Shown: one piece after another, positions 34,227 through 42,924 of the stretch
Numbering within the stretch: the first letter of the stretch is position 1
Layout: each line of letters starts with the position of its first letter
From: Sporisorium sorghi
Taxonomy: Eukaryota; Basidiomycota; Ustilaginomycetes; Ustilaginales; Ustilaginaceae
Assembly: GCA_023212695.1 (NCBI GenBank)
Contig: JALCCG010000122.1
Coordinates: 1-60,591 of the forward strand
Length of the DNA stretch: 60,591 nt
Direction: 5' to 3'
The notes under the pieces: generated by a model
What the model was told of the DNA's origin: nothing
The model's database searches: none
The model's input: only the letters and a program-made list of their open reading frames with translations
Program-made: the position numbers and the translations under genes

Positions 34227-35024
34227 ATGGATTTTATACGAAAGTTATGGGTATTCGGTTATCAGCAGGCGTTGTCCTGTATTTTTCCGGTTATCATATT
34301 TGGAGCGCTCGCATTGAGCAAAATCATTGAAATTCCAGGAATCCCGCGTTATGATCTCATTCTTCTTATATGTGTGCTGGCTCAAATCGGGATGCTTGTC
34401 AGTAAACTGGAGACGTGGGATGAGCTGAAGGTGATCTGTGTCTTTCACGTCATCGGCCTGATGCTGGAGCTGTATAAGGTCCATATGGGGTCGTGGTCTT
34501 ACCCTGAGGAAGCCTGGAGTAAAATCGGCGGGGTGCCGCTGTACAGCGGCTTTATGTATGCAAGTGTTGCGAGTTATATCTGTCAGGCTTGGCGGCGAAT
34601 GAATCTGCGTATTACCGGCTGGCCGCTGCCTATGCTCACCGTACTGCTGAGCGCCGCGATCTATGCTAATTTCTTCACCCATCATTATGTATGGGATGCC
34701 CGTTGGCTCCTTACGGCGCTATTATTCGTGGTGTTCGGCAGAACGGTGGTGTACTTTGACGTTGACGGCAAAACACTGCGGATGCCGCTGGTGCTGTCGT
34801 TTCTGCTGATTGGATTCTTCATCTGGATTGCGGAGAATATTTCAACCTTCCTTGGGGCCTGGACCTATCCGGGTCAGGAGCGGACATGGAGTCTGGTGCA
34901 TATCGGCAAAATCAGCTCGTGGTTCCTGCTGGTGGTGATCAGTGTCATCATCGTGGCTCAGTTGAAGCACCTTAAGCTGGGCAGAGGGCCGTCCAAGGAC
35001 AATCCCAAGGGAACGGTTATGTGA
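34227..35024 (+). CDS. DUF817-family membrane protein
   Basis: 265 residues, eight hydrophobic helices. ELYKVHMGSWSYPE, IGGVPLYSGFMYASVASYICQAWRR and NISTFLGAWTYPGQ are the conserved blocks of DUF817. The repeated GSWSYPE/GAWTYPG elements resemble those of carotenoid-synthesis-type membrane proteins, but no activity is established. ATG chosen with CAGGAGGG upstream. Monocistronic. Confidence 0.85.
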   Translation: MDFIRKLWVFGYQQALSCIFPVIIFGALALSKIIEIPGIPRYDLILLICVLAQIGMLVSKLETWDELKVICVFHVIGLMLELYKVHMGSWSYPEEAWSKIGGVPLYSGFMYASVASYICQAWRRMNLRITGWPLPMLTVLLSAAIYANFFTHHYVWDARWLLTALLFVVFGRTVVYFDVDGKTLRMPLVLSFLLIGFFIWIAENISTFLGAWTYPGQERTWSLVHIGKISSWFLLVVISVIIVAQLKHLKLGRGPSKDNPKGTVM

Positions 35025-35179
35025 GGCGGCTCCGTTGATATTGGATCCTGCTTGCAGAACACGTGTAACTATGGTTAACTATAGACTTACGTTGAAGATG
35101 CAGGATGAGAACGAGTATGTTCTGAATATAGAGGATTGGAATATAGGAACAACATGAGATGGAACGGAGGGGTGTTCAC

Positions 35180-35323
35180 ATGAAAAAAAGATCGTTGGCG
35201 TCTTTGTCCAAAGGCATGGGATGCTCCACCGCTGTTTTCTTTGATCTATCCGAGGACGGGAGAAGTATGTCCATAATCGGATATTCAGCGATCAAGGATC
35301 CTTCCATTCGGTTGTTCGAATGA
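35180..35323 (+). CDS. Small protein of unknown function (47 residues)
   Basis: An ATG preceded by CGGAGGGG opens a 47-codon frame beginning MKKRSLASLSKGMGC. The product is not strongly hydrophobic, has one Cys and ends IRLFE. No known family. Two hairpins follow directly, the second a clear terminator, so this is a complete short transcription unit. Confidence 0.5.
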   Translation: MKKRSLASLSKGMGCSTAVFFDLSEDGRSMSIIGYSAIKDPSIRLFE

Positions 35324-35339
35324 GGATGCAGTGGAATTA

Positions 35340-35410
35340 AACACCACAGGTCGCTTACCTGTGGCTGCATAGATCGGCATGTACACCACAGGAGCTCTGT
35401 GGTGTTTTTT
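35340..35410 (+). terminator. Two alternative hairpins ending in a terminator
   Basis: Hairpin one is CCACAGGT/ACCTGTGG (35344-35364). The terminator is ACACCACAG/CTGTGGTGT (35383-35405) with six Ts. Because the ACACCACAG word occurs twice, the first copy (35341) can also pair with the terminator's 3' arm. Confidence 0.65.
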
Positions 35411-35446
35411 GTGTTTTTCATTTTTCCGGTAGAGGAGAGGTACGCT

Positions 35447-36388
35447 ATGTTATTGCAAGGAAAACAGATTTATGTAAAGCCAGTAGAGGAATCGGATGCG
35501 GATGCGCTGCTGAAGCTTGAGGTGGAGAATCGGGATTTTTTTCAACGGTTCACGGGTTTAAGAGAAGAAGCCTTCTATACCCGCCAGGGACAGCTGGAAC
35601 GGATTCAAGAAGCCCTGAAATCAAGTAAAAGGGATCAGGGATATCTCTATGTGATTGGGCTGCGAGACACCGAAGAGGTTATCGGGGAGATCATGCTGAC
35701 CGAAGTGGTGCGGTGGAATCTGCAGAGCTGCTGGATCGGTTATTTCCTGGACCAACGCCATAATGGAAAGGGTTATATGACGGAGGCCGTTCAGCTGGTG
35801 GTGAAGCATGCCTTTCAGGAATTGAAGTTCCACCGGATTGAGGCGGGGGTAATGCCGCATAACCTGGGATCGATTAAAGTGCTGTGTAAAGCCGGATTCC
35901 ATCAGGAAGGCATTGCCAGAAAAAATGTAAACATCAACGGACAGTGGGAGGACCATCAGACGCTGGCTATTCTGAATGAAGAGGATCACCGGTCTCAGTC
36001 CCAAGTTCAGCGGTACAATCCCTCTGTCATCGCTCCGCCAATCGGGCCTTATACCCATGTTACCAAGGTTCCGAAGGGAGCCGAGCTGCTGGTCTTGTCC
36101 GGGCAGGTGGGAACCGATATGGAGGGGGGATTGCCGGATGATATGAAGGAACAAGTCGAGAATACCCTGGCGAACATTCAGCGCCTGTTGGCAGCAGAAG
36201 CACTCTCGGCGGATCATATCGTCAAAATCAATATTTGGGCAGTACAGCAGGTAGACTGGGTACACTTCCATCAGGTGTGGGAAAAGTTCCATGGTGGAAA
36301 GGCGCCGGCCATGACGATGGCCTACGTGCCGGCACTTGCGATGCCGTCCATTCAGGTAGAAATCGAGGTATGGGCAGCCAAGTGGTAA
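35447..36388 (+). CDS. GNAT acetyltransferase-RidA fusion protein
   Basis: 313 residues. Residues 1-185 are a RimJ/RimL-like GNAT domain (acetyl-CoA motif YFLDQRHNGKGYMTEAVQ; HRIEAGVMPHNLGSIKVLCKAGF). Residues 195-313 are a RidA/YjgF domain (APPIGPYTHV, LVLSGQVGTD, ENTLANIQRLL, VEIEVWAAKW). RidA enzymes deaminate reactive enamines through a conserved Arg near the end of the fold; here the equivalent MTMAYVPALAMPS stretch has no Arg, so deaminase activity is doubtful and the domain may bind a ligand or trimerise. ATG set by GAGGAG. Confidence 0.85.
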   Translation: MLLQGKQIYVKPVEESDADALLKLEVENRDFFQRFTGLREEAFYTRQGQLERIQEALKSSKRDQGYLYVIGLRDTEEVIGEIMLTEVVRWNLQSCWIGYFLDQRHNGKGYMTEAVQLVVKHAFQELKFHRIEAGVMPHNLGSIKVLCKAGFHQEGIARKNVNINGQWEDHQTLAILNEEDHRSQSQVQRYNPSVIAPPIGPYTHVTKVPKGAELLVLSGQVGTDMEGGLPDDMKEQVENTLANIQRLLAAEALSADHIVKINIWAVQQVDWVHFHQVWEKFHGGKAPAMTMAYVPALAMPSIQVEIEVWAAKW

Positions 36389-36446
36389 CCCACTAGATAG
36401 CAAGATGATAAGATGATGATTGGAATGCAGCCGATCCAAGTGCGTT

Positions 36447-36494
36447 AAAAAAACCTCCGTGATATTCCTGGCAGGAATATCGCGGAGGTTTGTG
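36447..36494. terminator. Strong bidirectional terminator
   Basis: AAACCTCCGTGATATTCC pairs with GGAATATCGCGGAGGTTT around a five-base loop. Confidence 0.85.
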
Positions 36495-36700
36495 TTTGTT
36501 GAAGGAGCTTTTTTTGATTTTTTCAATTTTAATATCATTGGATCAAGGATTCAGGCAGACGTAATGTATTTATATTTTTTTTAATATTATTCCAATATTT
36601 AAGTTATGAATTTTATAAGACCTATCAACAGAGAATAATTTCTCAATATACATTTTCTTAATATATTGTTAAAATTTCCACATAAAATGAAGGAGGCGAA

Positions 36701-36721
36701 ATGATAATTTGTGAGAGTTAA
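36701..36721 (+). CDS. Possible six-codon leader ORF
   Basis: ATG six bases after a perfect GAAGGAGG, reading MIICES. Its stop overlaps the next ATG as TAATG. A ribosome site this strong for so short a frame suggests a regulatory leader. Confidence 0.35.
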   Translation: MIICES

Positions 36722-36804
36722 TGACTTTAGAATGCCTTAAGATACTTAATAAAATAGATTGGCAAGAATTCGAATCCTACTTAAAGAGAGGGGATGGGGA
36801 TTAA
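36721..36804 (+). CDS. Possible 27-codon leader ORF
   Basis: Begins inside the stop of the six-codon ORF (TAATG coupling), encodes MTLECLKILNKIDWQEFESY and seven more residues, and ends one base before a TTG start of the MFS gene. Chained overlaps imply translational coupling into the transporter. Confidence 0.4.
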   Translation: MTLECLKILNKIDWQEFESYLKRGDGD

Positions 36805-38056
36805 ATTGAAAAAAACGAACCAGATTTCATTAATTTGGAGGAAATACCCCAGTTACAAATATTTAACGTATACGAACATTCTAACAGGTTTAACCTCATG
36901 GGGTTCCTTCATAGCGATGCTTGTATTACTTAATCAAATTACAGACAATGGAATTCAACTAGGGATGTTATGGGCTGTAAGTGGACTTGCGCCTTTAATG
37001 TTTAGTTTTTTAGTTGGTTTCTTAGTCGATCGATTTAATCCGAAGAAGGTGATTGTTTTTTCAGAAGTATTTCGGGGAATTTTATTTCTAGGATATATCG
37101 TTGTTCCGTTACTAGGTGGTATGTATGCTTGGATTTTATTCTGTTTATTAAGGTTCTTAGGTGGACTTCTAAACTCTTTAGCAACTATTGCACGTCAAAC
37201 GATCATACCTGATTTAATTGAAGAGGATGATTTAATTGTAGCTAACTCCTTTAATTTCACAATAACAAGTTCTATTAGATTACTAGGCGCTGCAGCTGGT
37301 GGAACCTTAATTTCCTTCTTAGATCTGGATATTGCTTGGATGGTTACCTCGCTTTCATTTTTTGTTTCAGCAATTATAATTAGTAGAATTACCATGAAAA
37401 ACAATAGGAAAATGGTAAGTTCCAAGAACATCAAAAAGGAGTTTGTTGTAGGAATACAAGTAATAAAAGAACAAAAATTTGTAAAACTTGTCCTACTTGC
37501 AGCTCTATCAGGGGGAATAATCATTGGATCATTTAATTTGATGTTAGAGCAATTTGTATCCAATGTCTATGAAACAAAGCATTATGGTATCAGTTTACTC
37601 TATATATCTGAAGGTATTATCTCAGTATTGGTAGGCTACTGGTTAGCTAATAACAAGTTCTTGTTTAAGAACCCTTATAAGTATGGTTATGTATATATAT
37701 TGATGGGGCTGACCTGGACGCTCTTTGGTTTTACAGAGCACCTCTATCAAGGTGCGATTAGTTTAATGTTATTCGCTTTTGTAGGTGCATTTATCGTACC
37801 TTTTGAACGACAAATAATGCAAACTGACGTGCCTGCTCATTTACGAGGAAGATTGTTTGGCCTTTGGAACACTTGTAGTTTAGCTTCTATACAAGTGGGG
37901 GCGTTTCTAACTGGAGTCTTTATATACCATTTTGGAATTCGCTCTGTACCTATACTGACCAGTGTGTTAGAAATTGGCCTAGGAATATTCTTTATATTCT
38001 ATGTGAAAAAACACATTGTTGTCGGAACAGTAAAACAGATTAATACAACCCATTAG
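36794..38056 (+). CDS. MFS efflux transporter (MFS_3, macrolide-efflux-like)
   Basis: 420 residues, 12 transmembrane helices. The motif-A loop VGFLVDRFNPKKVIVFSEVFRG, ARQTIIPDLIEEDDLIVANSFNF and the matching PAHLRGRLFGLWN are typical of the MFS_3 group that includes Mef-type macrolide and EntS siderophore exporters. The gene is markedly AT-rich (TTA, ATT, AAA codons), unlike its GC-balanced neighbours, so recent transfer is likely. Either ATG 36794 or TTG 36806 could be the start; the latter follows the leader ORF stop by one base. Substrate inferred only. Confidence 0.82.
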   Translation: MGIKLKKTNQISLIWRKYPSYKYLTYTNILTGLTSWGSFIAMLVLLNQITDNGIQLGMLWAVSGLAPLMFSFLVGFLVDRFNPKKVIVFSEVFRGILFLGYIVVPLLGGMYAWILFCLLRFLGGLLNSLATIARQTIIPDLIEEDDLIVANSFNFTITSSIRLLGAAAGGTLISFLDLDIAWMVTSLSFFVSAIIISRITMKNNRKMVSSKNIKKEFVVGIQVIKEQKFVKLVLLAALSGGIIIGSFNLMLEQFVSNVYETKHYGISLLYISEGIISVLVGYWLANNKFLFKNPYKYGYVYILMGLTWTLFGFTEHLYQGAISLMLFAFVGAFIVPFERQIMQTDVPAHLRGRLFGLWNTCSLASIQVGAFLTGVFIYHFGIRSVPILTSVLEIGLGIFFIFYVKKHIVVGTVKQINTTH

Positions 38057-38175
38057 AATATAAAGTTTTCTAATGGAATTTAGAAAATATCCATAAATTG
38101 AAATATTATTTGAGTGAGCGAATTTCTTTATTAAGCGAGAAAGCGATTCCCCCCTTAGAAAATCACATCATACTT

Positions 38176-38210
38176 TCGGAGACAATGACTCCGAGGTTTG
38201 TTCGTTTTTT
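38176..38210 (+). terminator. Terminator of the AT-rich MFS gene
   Basis: TCGGAG/CTCCGA stem with a seven-base loop followed by a T-rich stretch ending in six Ts. Confidence 0.65.
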
Positions 38211-38344
38211 GGGGACTTGCCTAATGGTCTCGTGGTGAGATGTTGTTGAGGTAGCTCAGTTTAACCGACCGATAGAAGACCGGCCCCCTGTAGGCAGAGA
38301 CTCAATATCAGTACACAATGGCTTCATCGTCCCTACGTCAATCT

Positions 38345-38435
38345 TTCAGCATTCCCAAAGAGAAAAAGCGCTCCTAGTGCTATATTAGCCTAGAAGCGCT
38401 TTATAAACTCATTGCAAAACTTGCGGGTGTCCCAA
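38345..38435. repeat. Dispersed repeat, copy 1 (downstream of nrdB)
   Basis: Shares the order TTCCC-AAAG, AGCGCTCCTAG, TAGAAGCGC and CTTGCGGGTGTCC with a second copy at 40230-40315. It contains the nrdB terminator hairpin. The 130 bases to its left up to the MFS terminator show no gene. Confidence 0.6.
38363..38402 (-). terminator. Terminator of nrdB
   Basis: AAAGCGCTTCTAG/CTAGGAGCGCTTT stem read on the minus strand, followed by TTTT. Confidence 0.75.
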
Positions 38436-38452
38436 GGACTTTGAAGACTCTG

Positions 38453-39484
38453 TTATAGATCGTCAAAACCGTTGTCGTCGCCAACCTTGCCGTAGTTACG
38501 GGATTTGGCTTCGAAGAAATCGGTTTTGGTTGCGTTCAGAGCTTCATCCGAGAAAGGCTTGATCCATGGCATGCAGTTGACGTCTACGCCTTGGTAAGCT
38601 TTTTCCAGACCCATCATCGTAATACGACGGTTTGCGATGTACTTGATGTAGTCGCCCAACTCGTTCAGATCGATGCCGCGTACATTGCTGAGCGTGTAGT
38701 GTGCCCAGTTGGTCTCGAGCTCAACGGCACGGTCGATGGTGCGGTACAGGTAGTCGATGTTCTCTTGGGAGTTCAGCTCTGGGAAATCCTTGAGCAGCTG
38801 TTTGAATACTTCGGCGAAGAAGTAGCAGTGCTGGTTCTCGTCACGCTGAATGTAAGAGATCATCTGGCTGGTTGCCATCATCTTCTGGTCGCGAGCCAGG
38901 TTGTAGAAGAAGGCAAACGTGCTATAGAAGAAGATACCTTCCAGGATCAGGTCGGCCACCATCGCTTCAAAGAAGGTTTGCGGCGACGGATTATCGCGGA
39001 AGTTCTGATAAATATCTGAAATGAACTGATTGCGCTCCAGCAGAACCGGATCATGCTTCCAGTATTCGAAGATTTCCTTCTGCTCTTGATCCGAAACGAT
39101 GGAAGAGAGCACGTAGGAATAGGATTGATTGTGAACGACCTCTTGCTGACCGATGATGGCCGAGATGGCTTCGAGTGACGAGTCGGTAAAATAACGCTTC
39201 ACATCGCTGACAAACATCGTCTGCATGGAATCCAGCACAGCCAGCAGGGAGATGTTGATTTTAAAGGTACGCTGTTCCTCTGAGTCCAGTGTAGGGAACT
39301 GCTGCGCATCCTTGGACATCGGGATTTCGTCCGCGATCCAGTGGTTCAGCAGCAGCACCTTGTACAGTTTATACATATGAGGCATCCGAATGTCGTTCCA
39401 GTTCAAGATCCCGGAGCACTCACCTTCAATTACACGGGTGGAGCGGTTGGGTGCTTCGGTGTTAAATATCTTTTGCATTTGCAT
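38453..39484 (-). CDS. nrdB: Ribonucleotide reductase class I beta subunit
   Basis: 343 residues, the radical-generating small subunit. Iron ligands and radical site are visible: an Asp in LLAVLDSMQTM, EVVHNQSYSYVL with the radical Tyr nearby, then ADLILEGIFFYSTFAFFYNLA and RDENQHCYFF for the second metal-ligand set. It assembles with NrdA to reduce ribonucleoside diphosphates aerobically. The start at MQMQKIFN is chosen because AAGGAGAG lies 11 bases upstream; the longer frame has no site. It is separated from nrdA by about 900 bases of repeats instead of a short operon gap. Confidence 0.92.
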   Translation of the reverse strand: MQMQKIFNTEAPNRSTRVIEGECSGILNWNDIRMPHMYKLYKVLLLNHWIADEIPMSKDAQQFPTLDSEEQRTFKINISLLAVLDSMQTMFVSDVKRYFTDSSLEAISAIIGQQEVVHNQSYSYVLSSIVSDQEQKEIFEYWKHDPVLLERNQFISDIYQNFRDNPSPQTFFEAMVADLILEGIFFYSTFAFFYNLARDQKMMATSQMISYIQRDENQHCYFFAEVFKQLLKDFPELNSQENIDYLYRTIDRAVELETNWAHYTLSNVRGIDLNELGDYIKYIANRRITMMGLEKAYQGVDVNCMPWIKPFSDEALNATKTDFFEAKSRNYGKVGDDNGFDDL

Positions 39485-39640
39485 GCCAATTCTCTCTCCT
39501 TGCATATCATAGTAGGGCGGGTTGAAGGGACGGGTATCCACTCTCCAGCCGCTGTTGTCCGCCCTTTGCTTGAATGTATTTAATGGTATCAAAGGGCTCC
39601 CAAAGGCGGACGTAAACTCTTCCGCTTGGATACCCTTACC

Positions 39641-39671
39641 CTTATAGTCTTGTATTAGAAAGTATATTCAA
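39641..39671 (-). promoter_or_regulatory. Possible separate promoter for nrdB
   Basis: Minus-strand TTGAAT, 19-base spacer, TATAAG, about 150 bases upstream of nrdB and outside the repeat array. Weak match; proposed because a terminator-like hairpin lies after nrdA. Confidence 0.25.
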
Positions 39672-39710
39672 TCCCGCTTACAGCCGTTCGATGCTTGTAG
39701 CACCCGCATG

Positions 39711-40220
39711 CGAAGCGATTCCCAAAGGGAGAGCCGGTCCACGCAGGAAGTAACTCAATAAACGCACGAAGCAGCTCTTACTCTCTGCACAACATGCGAA
39801 GCGATTCCCAAAGGGAGAGCCGGTCCCAGCAGGAAGTAACTCAATAAACGCACGAAGCAGCTCTTACTCTCTGCACAACATGAGAAGCGACTCCCAAAGG
39901 GAGAGCGGTCCACGCAGGAAGTAACTCAATAAACGCACGAAGCAGCTCTTATTCCATGCACAACATGAGAAGCGACTCCCAAAGGGAGAGCGGTCCACGC
40001 AGGAAGTAACTCAATAAACGCACGAGTAACGCCTAGTNNNNNNNNNNNNNNNNNNNNNNNNNNNNNNNNNNNNNNNNNNNNNNNNNNNNNNNNNNNNNNN
40101 NNNNNNNNNNNNNNNNNNNNNNNNNNNNNNCCATGCACAACATGAGAAGCGACTCCCAAAGGGAGAGCGGTCCACGCAGGAAGTAACTCAATAAACGCAC
40201 GAGTAACGCCATAGTCCCCG
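39711..40220. repeat. 86-bp tandem repeat array between nrdA and nrdB
   Basis: Units begin GCGAAGCGATTCCC or GAGAAGCGACTCCC at 39711, 39797, 39883, 39968 and, after the N run, 40144. Spacing is 86, 86 and 85 bases. Each unit has a TCCC-AAA-GGGA mini-palindrome, CACGCAGGAAGTAACTCAAT and AAACGCACGA. Units are nearly identical, with no unique spacers. The period is not a multiple of three, so the array is not coding. Confidence 0.9.
40039..40130. other. Assembly gap (92 Ns) inside the tandem repeat
   Basis: A run of unknown bases where the repeat copies could not be resolved; the true copy number is probably larger than the five visible. Confidence 0.98.
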
Positions 40221-40229
40221 CACTACATT

Positions 40230-40315
40230 CCAGCGTTCCCGAAGGGAGAAAGCGCTCCTAGCCACCAAAGTAACATAGAAGCGCCTCATTCATTCCCTGC
40301 ACACCTTGCGGGTGT
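40230..40315. repeat. Dispersed repeat, copy 2 (downstream of nrdA)
   Basis: Same order of words as the copy after nrdB. On the minus strand its GGCGCTTCTA/TAGGAGCGCT arms form a hairpin ahead of TTTCT, a possible terminator between nrdA and nrdB. Confidence 0.6.
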
Positions 40316-40391
40316 CCAGAGGGCAGAGCCCTTGGGGCCCTCCCTTGGAAGGGCGGGTTTGGGCGGGTTCGAAATAGTTTACATTAAACTC

Positions 40392-42725
40392 TTAGCTTGC
40401 GCACGACTCACACTCTTCAATCGTCAACGCACGGCTGCGTACATAATACGTGGACTTGATGCCGGCTTTCCATGCATGCAGGTGCAGCTCCAGGAATTCC
40501 GAAGCCCGGATATCAGGGCGAACATACAGGTTAAAGCTTTGCGCCTGGTCAACGTGACGTTGACGCGCAGCCGCCATTTTGATGGACCAATGCTGGTCGA
40601 TCAGGAAAGCGGTCTTGTAGTACCAGATTGTTTTTTCAGACAGATCCGGAGCCGGGTTAGCCACTTTGTAGGTGGTTTTTTCTTCATAAGACAGAAGTTC
40701 GTACAATGGATCGATGCTCGCTGTGGAACCGGCGATAATCGATGTGGAGCCGTTCGGTGCGATGGCAAACAGCCATGCGTTACGGACACCATTGGCTTGT
40801 ACTTCCTGTTGCAGCTCACGCCACTGTTCGGTGGTTACGAACTTGCCTTCATGCTCGCCGTCGGTGTAACCGCGGAACGTGAAGTACTCGCCGCTCTCCC
40901 AGTCGGAGCCTTTGAATTTCGGATAGTGGCCTTTTTCCTTGGCCAGCTCCATGCTGGATTTCACGAGCAGGTAATTGATGTGTTCATACAGGTTGTCATT
41001 ATAGGCAACGGCTTCGTCGGACTCCCAGCGGATACCCTCAAGCGCCAGCAAGTGATGCAGACCGAAGGTTCCAAGACCGACCGCACGGTATTGGCTGTTG
41101 GTATATTGGGCTTGCAAAACTTCAATATTGTTGATGTCGATAACGTTATCCAGCATACGAACCTGGATAGGAACGAGACGCTCCAGCACACCGGCCGGTA
41201 CAGCGCGAGCCAAGTGGATGGAATTCAGGTTGCAGACAACGAAATCGCCAGGGATTTTGGAAATAACAATCCGGGTTTGACCATCCTTTGTTACCAGCTC
41301 TTCTTGCTCGACAACGGTTGGAGATTGGTTCTGCATGATCTCGGTGCACAGGTTGGATGAGTAAATCATGCCATGTGCAGAGTTCGGGTTCGCACGGTTT
41401 ACCGTGTCGCGGTAGAACATGTACGGTGTACCCGTTTCAAGCTGGGATTTCATCACGCGTTTCATAATGTCGATCGCTTGTACCGTAATACGCGGCAGCT
41501 GCGGGTTCGCCACGGCTTCTGCATATTTTTGACGGAACTCGCCATCGCCTTGAGCTTGATCATAGAAGTCTTCCAGGCCAAGCGGACGGCCGTTCTCGTC
41601 TTTCCAGCCCATGATCTTCTTCACTTCATGCGGACAGAACAGGCTCCACTCCTCACGGGCCTCTACAGCCTCCATAAACAGGTCAGGCAGACAGATGCCA
41701 TGGAACACGTCATGGGCTCTCATACGCTCGTCGCCGTTGTTCAGCTTCAGATCCAGGAAGGACAGAATATCTTTGTGGAACACATCCAGATAAACCGCGA
41801 TGGCTCCTTTACGAGTTCCCAATTGGTCAACACTCACGGCGGTGTTGTTCAATTGGCGAATCCAAGGGATAACGCCGGAGCTGGTGTTCTTGTGACCGCG
41901 GATATCCGAGCCGCGTGCACGGACTTTACCGAGGTACACGCCAATGCCGCCGCCCATTTTGCTGAGACGGGCAATATCGGTGTTGGAATCGAAGATGCCT
42001 TCCAGAGAGTCGTCAACGGTATCAATGAAGCAGCTGGAGAGCTGGCCTGCTACTTTTTTGCCTGCATTGGACATGGTCGGTGTGGCAGCTGTCATGTACA
42101 GGTTGCTCATCGCCCAGTAGGCTTCTTTTACAAGGTCAATACGTTTGTCGGCTGGCTCGTTGTGCATGAGGAACATTGCGATTACCATGTAGCGTTCTTG
42201 CGGAAGTTCCATGACACGACCGTCAAAGTCGGTTGCCAAATAACGCTCAGCCAGTGTCAAAAGACCAATGTAATCAAACAGCAGATCGCGGCTTGGATCG
42301 ATGCATTCGCCGAGCTCTTCGATTTGCTCCTTGGTGTAGCTGGTCAGAAGATCCTCGCGATAGATGCCCTTCTGTACAAGCTCTGTGATGAGCGGGTAGA
42401 AGGCACCGTAAGGCTCTTCCGGGTAGGCTTTGTATCGGCGGTTGGTGGCCGCTTTTTTATATAAAGAGGTCAGAAACGAACGCGCAGCTGCAAACTTCCA
42501 ATTCGGCTCTTCTTTTGTCACAAGCTCAAGCGCGGACATCGTGAAGGCGCTGCTGATTTCTTCGCCGGTGACTTGCTCACCGCGCAGTTTAGCATTTACG
42601 CCGCGAAGCAGGCGCTCTTTATCAAGCATGTCCAATCCTTTCAGATTGCGGTCGGCATAGACAGAGAGGCGTATTTCATCAAAGGCGAGCTGACGGTTGT
42701 TCGGTTTAACTACGAGCTGGGGCAT
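40392..42725 (-). CDS. nrdA: Ribonucleotide reductase class I alpha subunit
   Basis: 777 residues. AATPTMSNAGKKVAGQLSSCFI carries the first redox Cys, SSNLCTEIMQNQSP the thiyl-radical Cys, and ECESCAS at the C-terminus the re-reducing pair. FAIAPNGSTSIIAGSTASIDP is the family core. Reduces ribonucleoside diphosphates with the NrdB radical. The N-terminal region is short, so the ATP cone may be incomplete. The start is supported by GCGAGGA. It lies behind two NrdR boxes and a cobalamin riboswitch, a known way for B12-independent reductases to be switched off when B12 allows a class II enzyme. Confidence 0.93.
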   Translation of the reverse strand: MPQLVVKPNNRQLAFDEIRLSVYADRNLKGLDMLDKERLLRGVNAKLRGEQVTGEEISSAFTMSALELVTKEEPNWKFAAARSFLTSLYKKAATNRRYKAYPEEPYGAFYPLITELVQKGIYREDLLTSYTKEQIEELGECIDPSRDLLFDYIGLLTLAERYLATDFDGRVMELPQERYMVIAMFLMHNEPADKRIDLVKEAYWAMSNLYMTAATPTMSNAGKKVAGQLSSCFIDTVDDSLEGIFDSNTDIARLSKMGGGIGVYLGKVRARGSDIRGHKNTSSGVIPWIRQLNNTAVSVDQLGTRKGAIAVYLDVFHKDILSFLDLKLNNGDERMRAHDVFHGICLPDLFMEAVEAREEWSLFCPHEVKKIMGWKDENGRPLGLEDFYDQAQGDGEFRQKYAEAVANPQLPRITVQAIDIMKRVMKSQLETGTPYMFYRDTVNRANPNSAHGMIYSSNLCTEIMQNQSPTVVEQEELVTKDGQTRIVISKIPGDFVVCNLNSIHLARAVPAGVLERLVPIQVRMLDNVIDINNIEVLQAQYTNSQYRAVGLGTFGLHHLLALEGIRWESDEAVAYNDNLYEHINYLLVKSSMELAKEKGHYPKFKGSDWESGEYFTFRGYTDGEHEGKFVTTEQWRELQQEVQANGVRNAWLFAIAPNGSTSIIAGSTASIDPLYELLSYEEKTTYKVANPAPDLSEKTIWYYKTAFLIDQHWSIKMAAARQRHVDQAQSFNLYVRPDIRASEFLELHLHAWKAGIKSTYYVRSRALTIEECESCAS

Positions 42726-42770
42726 GAATAATTCCTCGCTTTCTTAGGGGGAAATATGAAAAAGGACATC

Positions 42771-42808
42771 AAAAAAACATTTTCTAAAACCCGCAGGCTT
42801 GAAAATGT
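42771..42808 (-). terminator. Expression-platform terminator of the nrdA leader
   Basis: Minus strand: ACATTTTC/GAAAATGT stem with a 16-base loop followed by seven Ts, between the riboswitch and the nrdA start. A GCCCCTTCAGGGGC hairpin lies further upstream at about 42845. Confidence 0.75.
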
Positions 42809-42924
42809 CCGTGCGCTGTGATTCGTGAATGACGTTTGACATAAGCCCCTGAAGGGGCATGATGTTATGTACAGACGCAAGTTTAACGAACACTTACCTA
42901 ATGTCCCGTAGGTTGGTGTTGGCT

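Noticed and set aside
35621..36538. 305-codon minus-strand frame opposite the GNAT-RidA gene
   Set aside because: Antisense shadow starting in AT-rich sequence, without a ribosome site.
39926..40159. Minus-strand ORF through the repeat array
   Set aside because: It reads through the N run and the repeat period is not a multiple of three; no start or ribosome site.
39711..40220. CRISPR array
   Set aside because: The 86-bp units are contiguous and almost identical, with no variable spacers and no cas genes.
40332..42464. Two long plus-strand frames (342 and 363 codons) opposite nrdA
   Set aside because: They lie fully antisense to a well-conserved gene, lack ribosome sites and known motifs, and arise from its codon bias.
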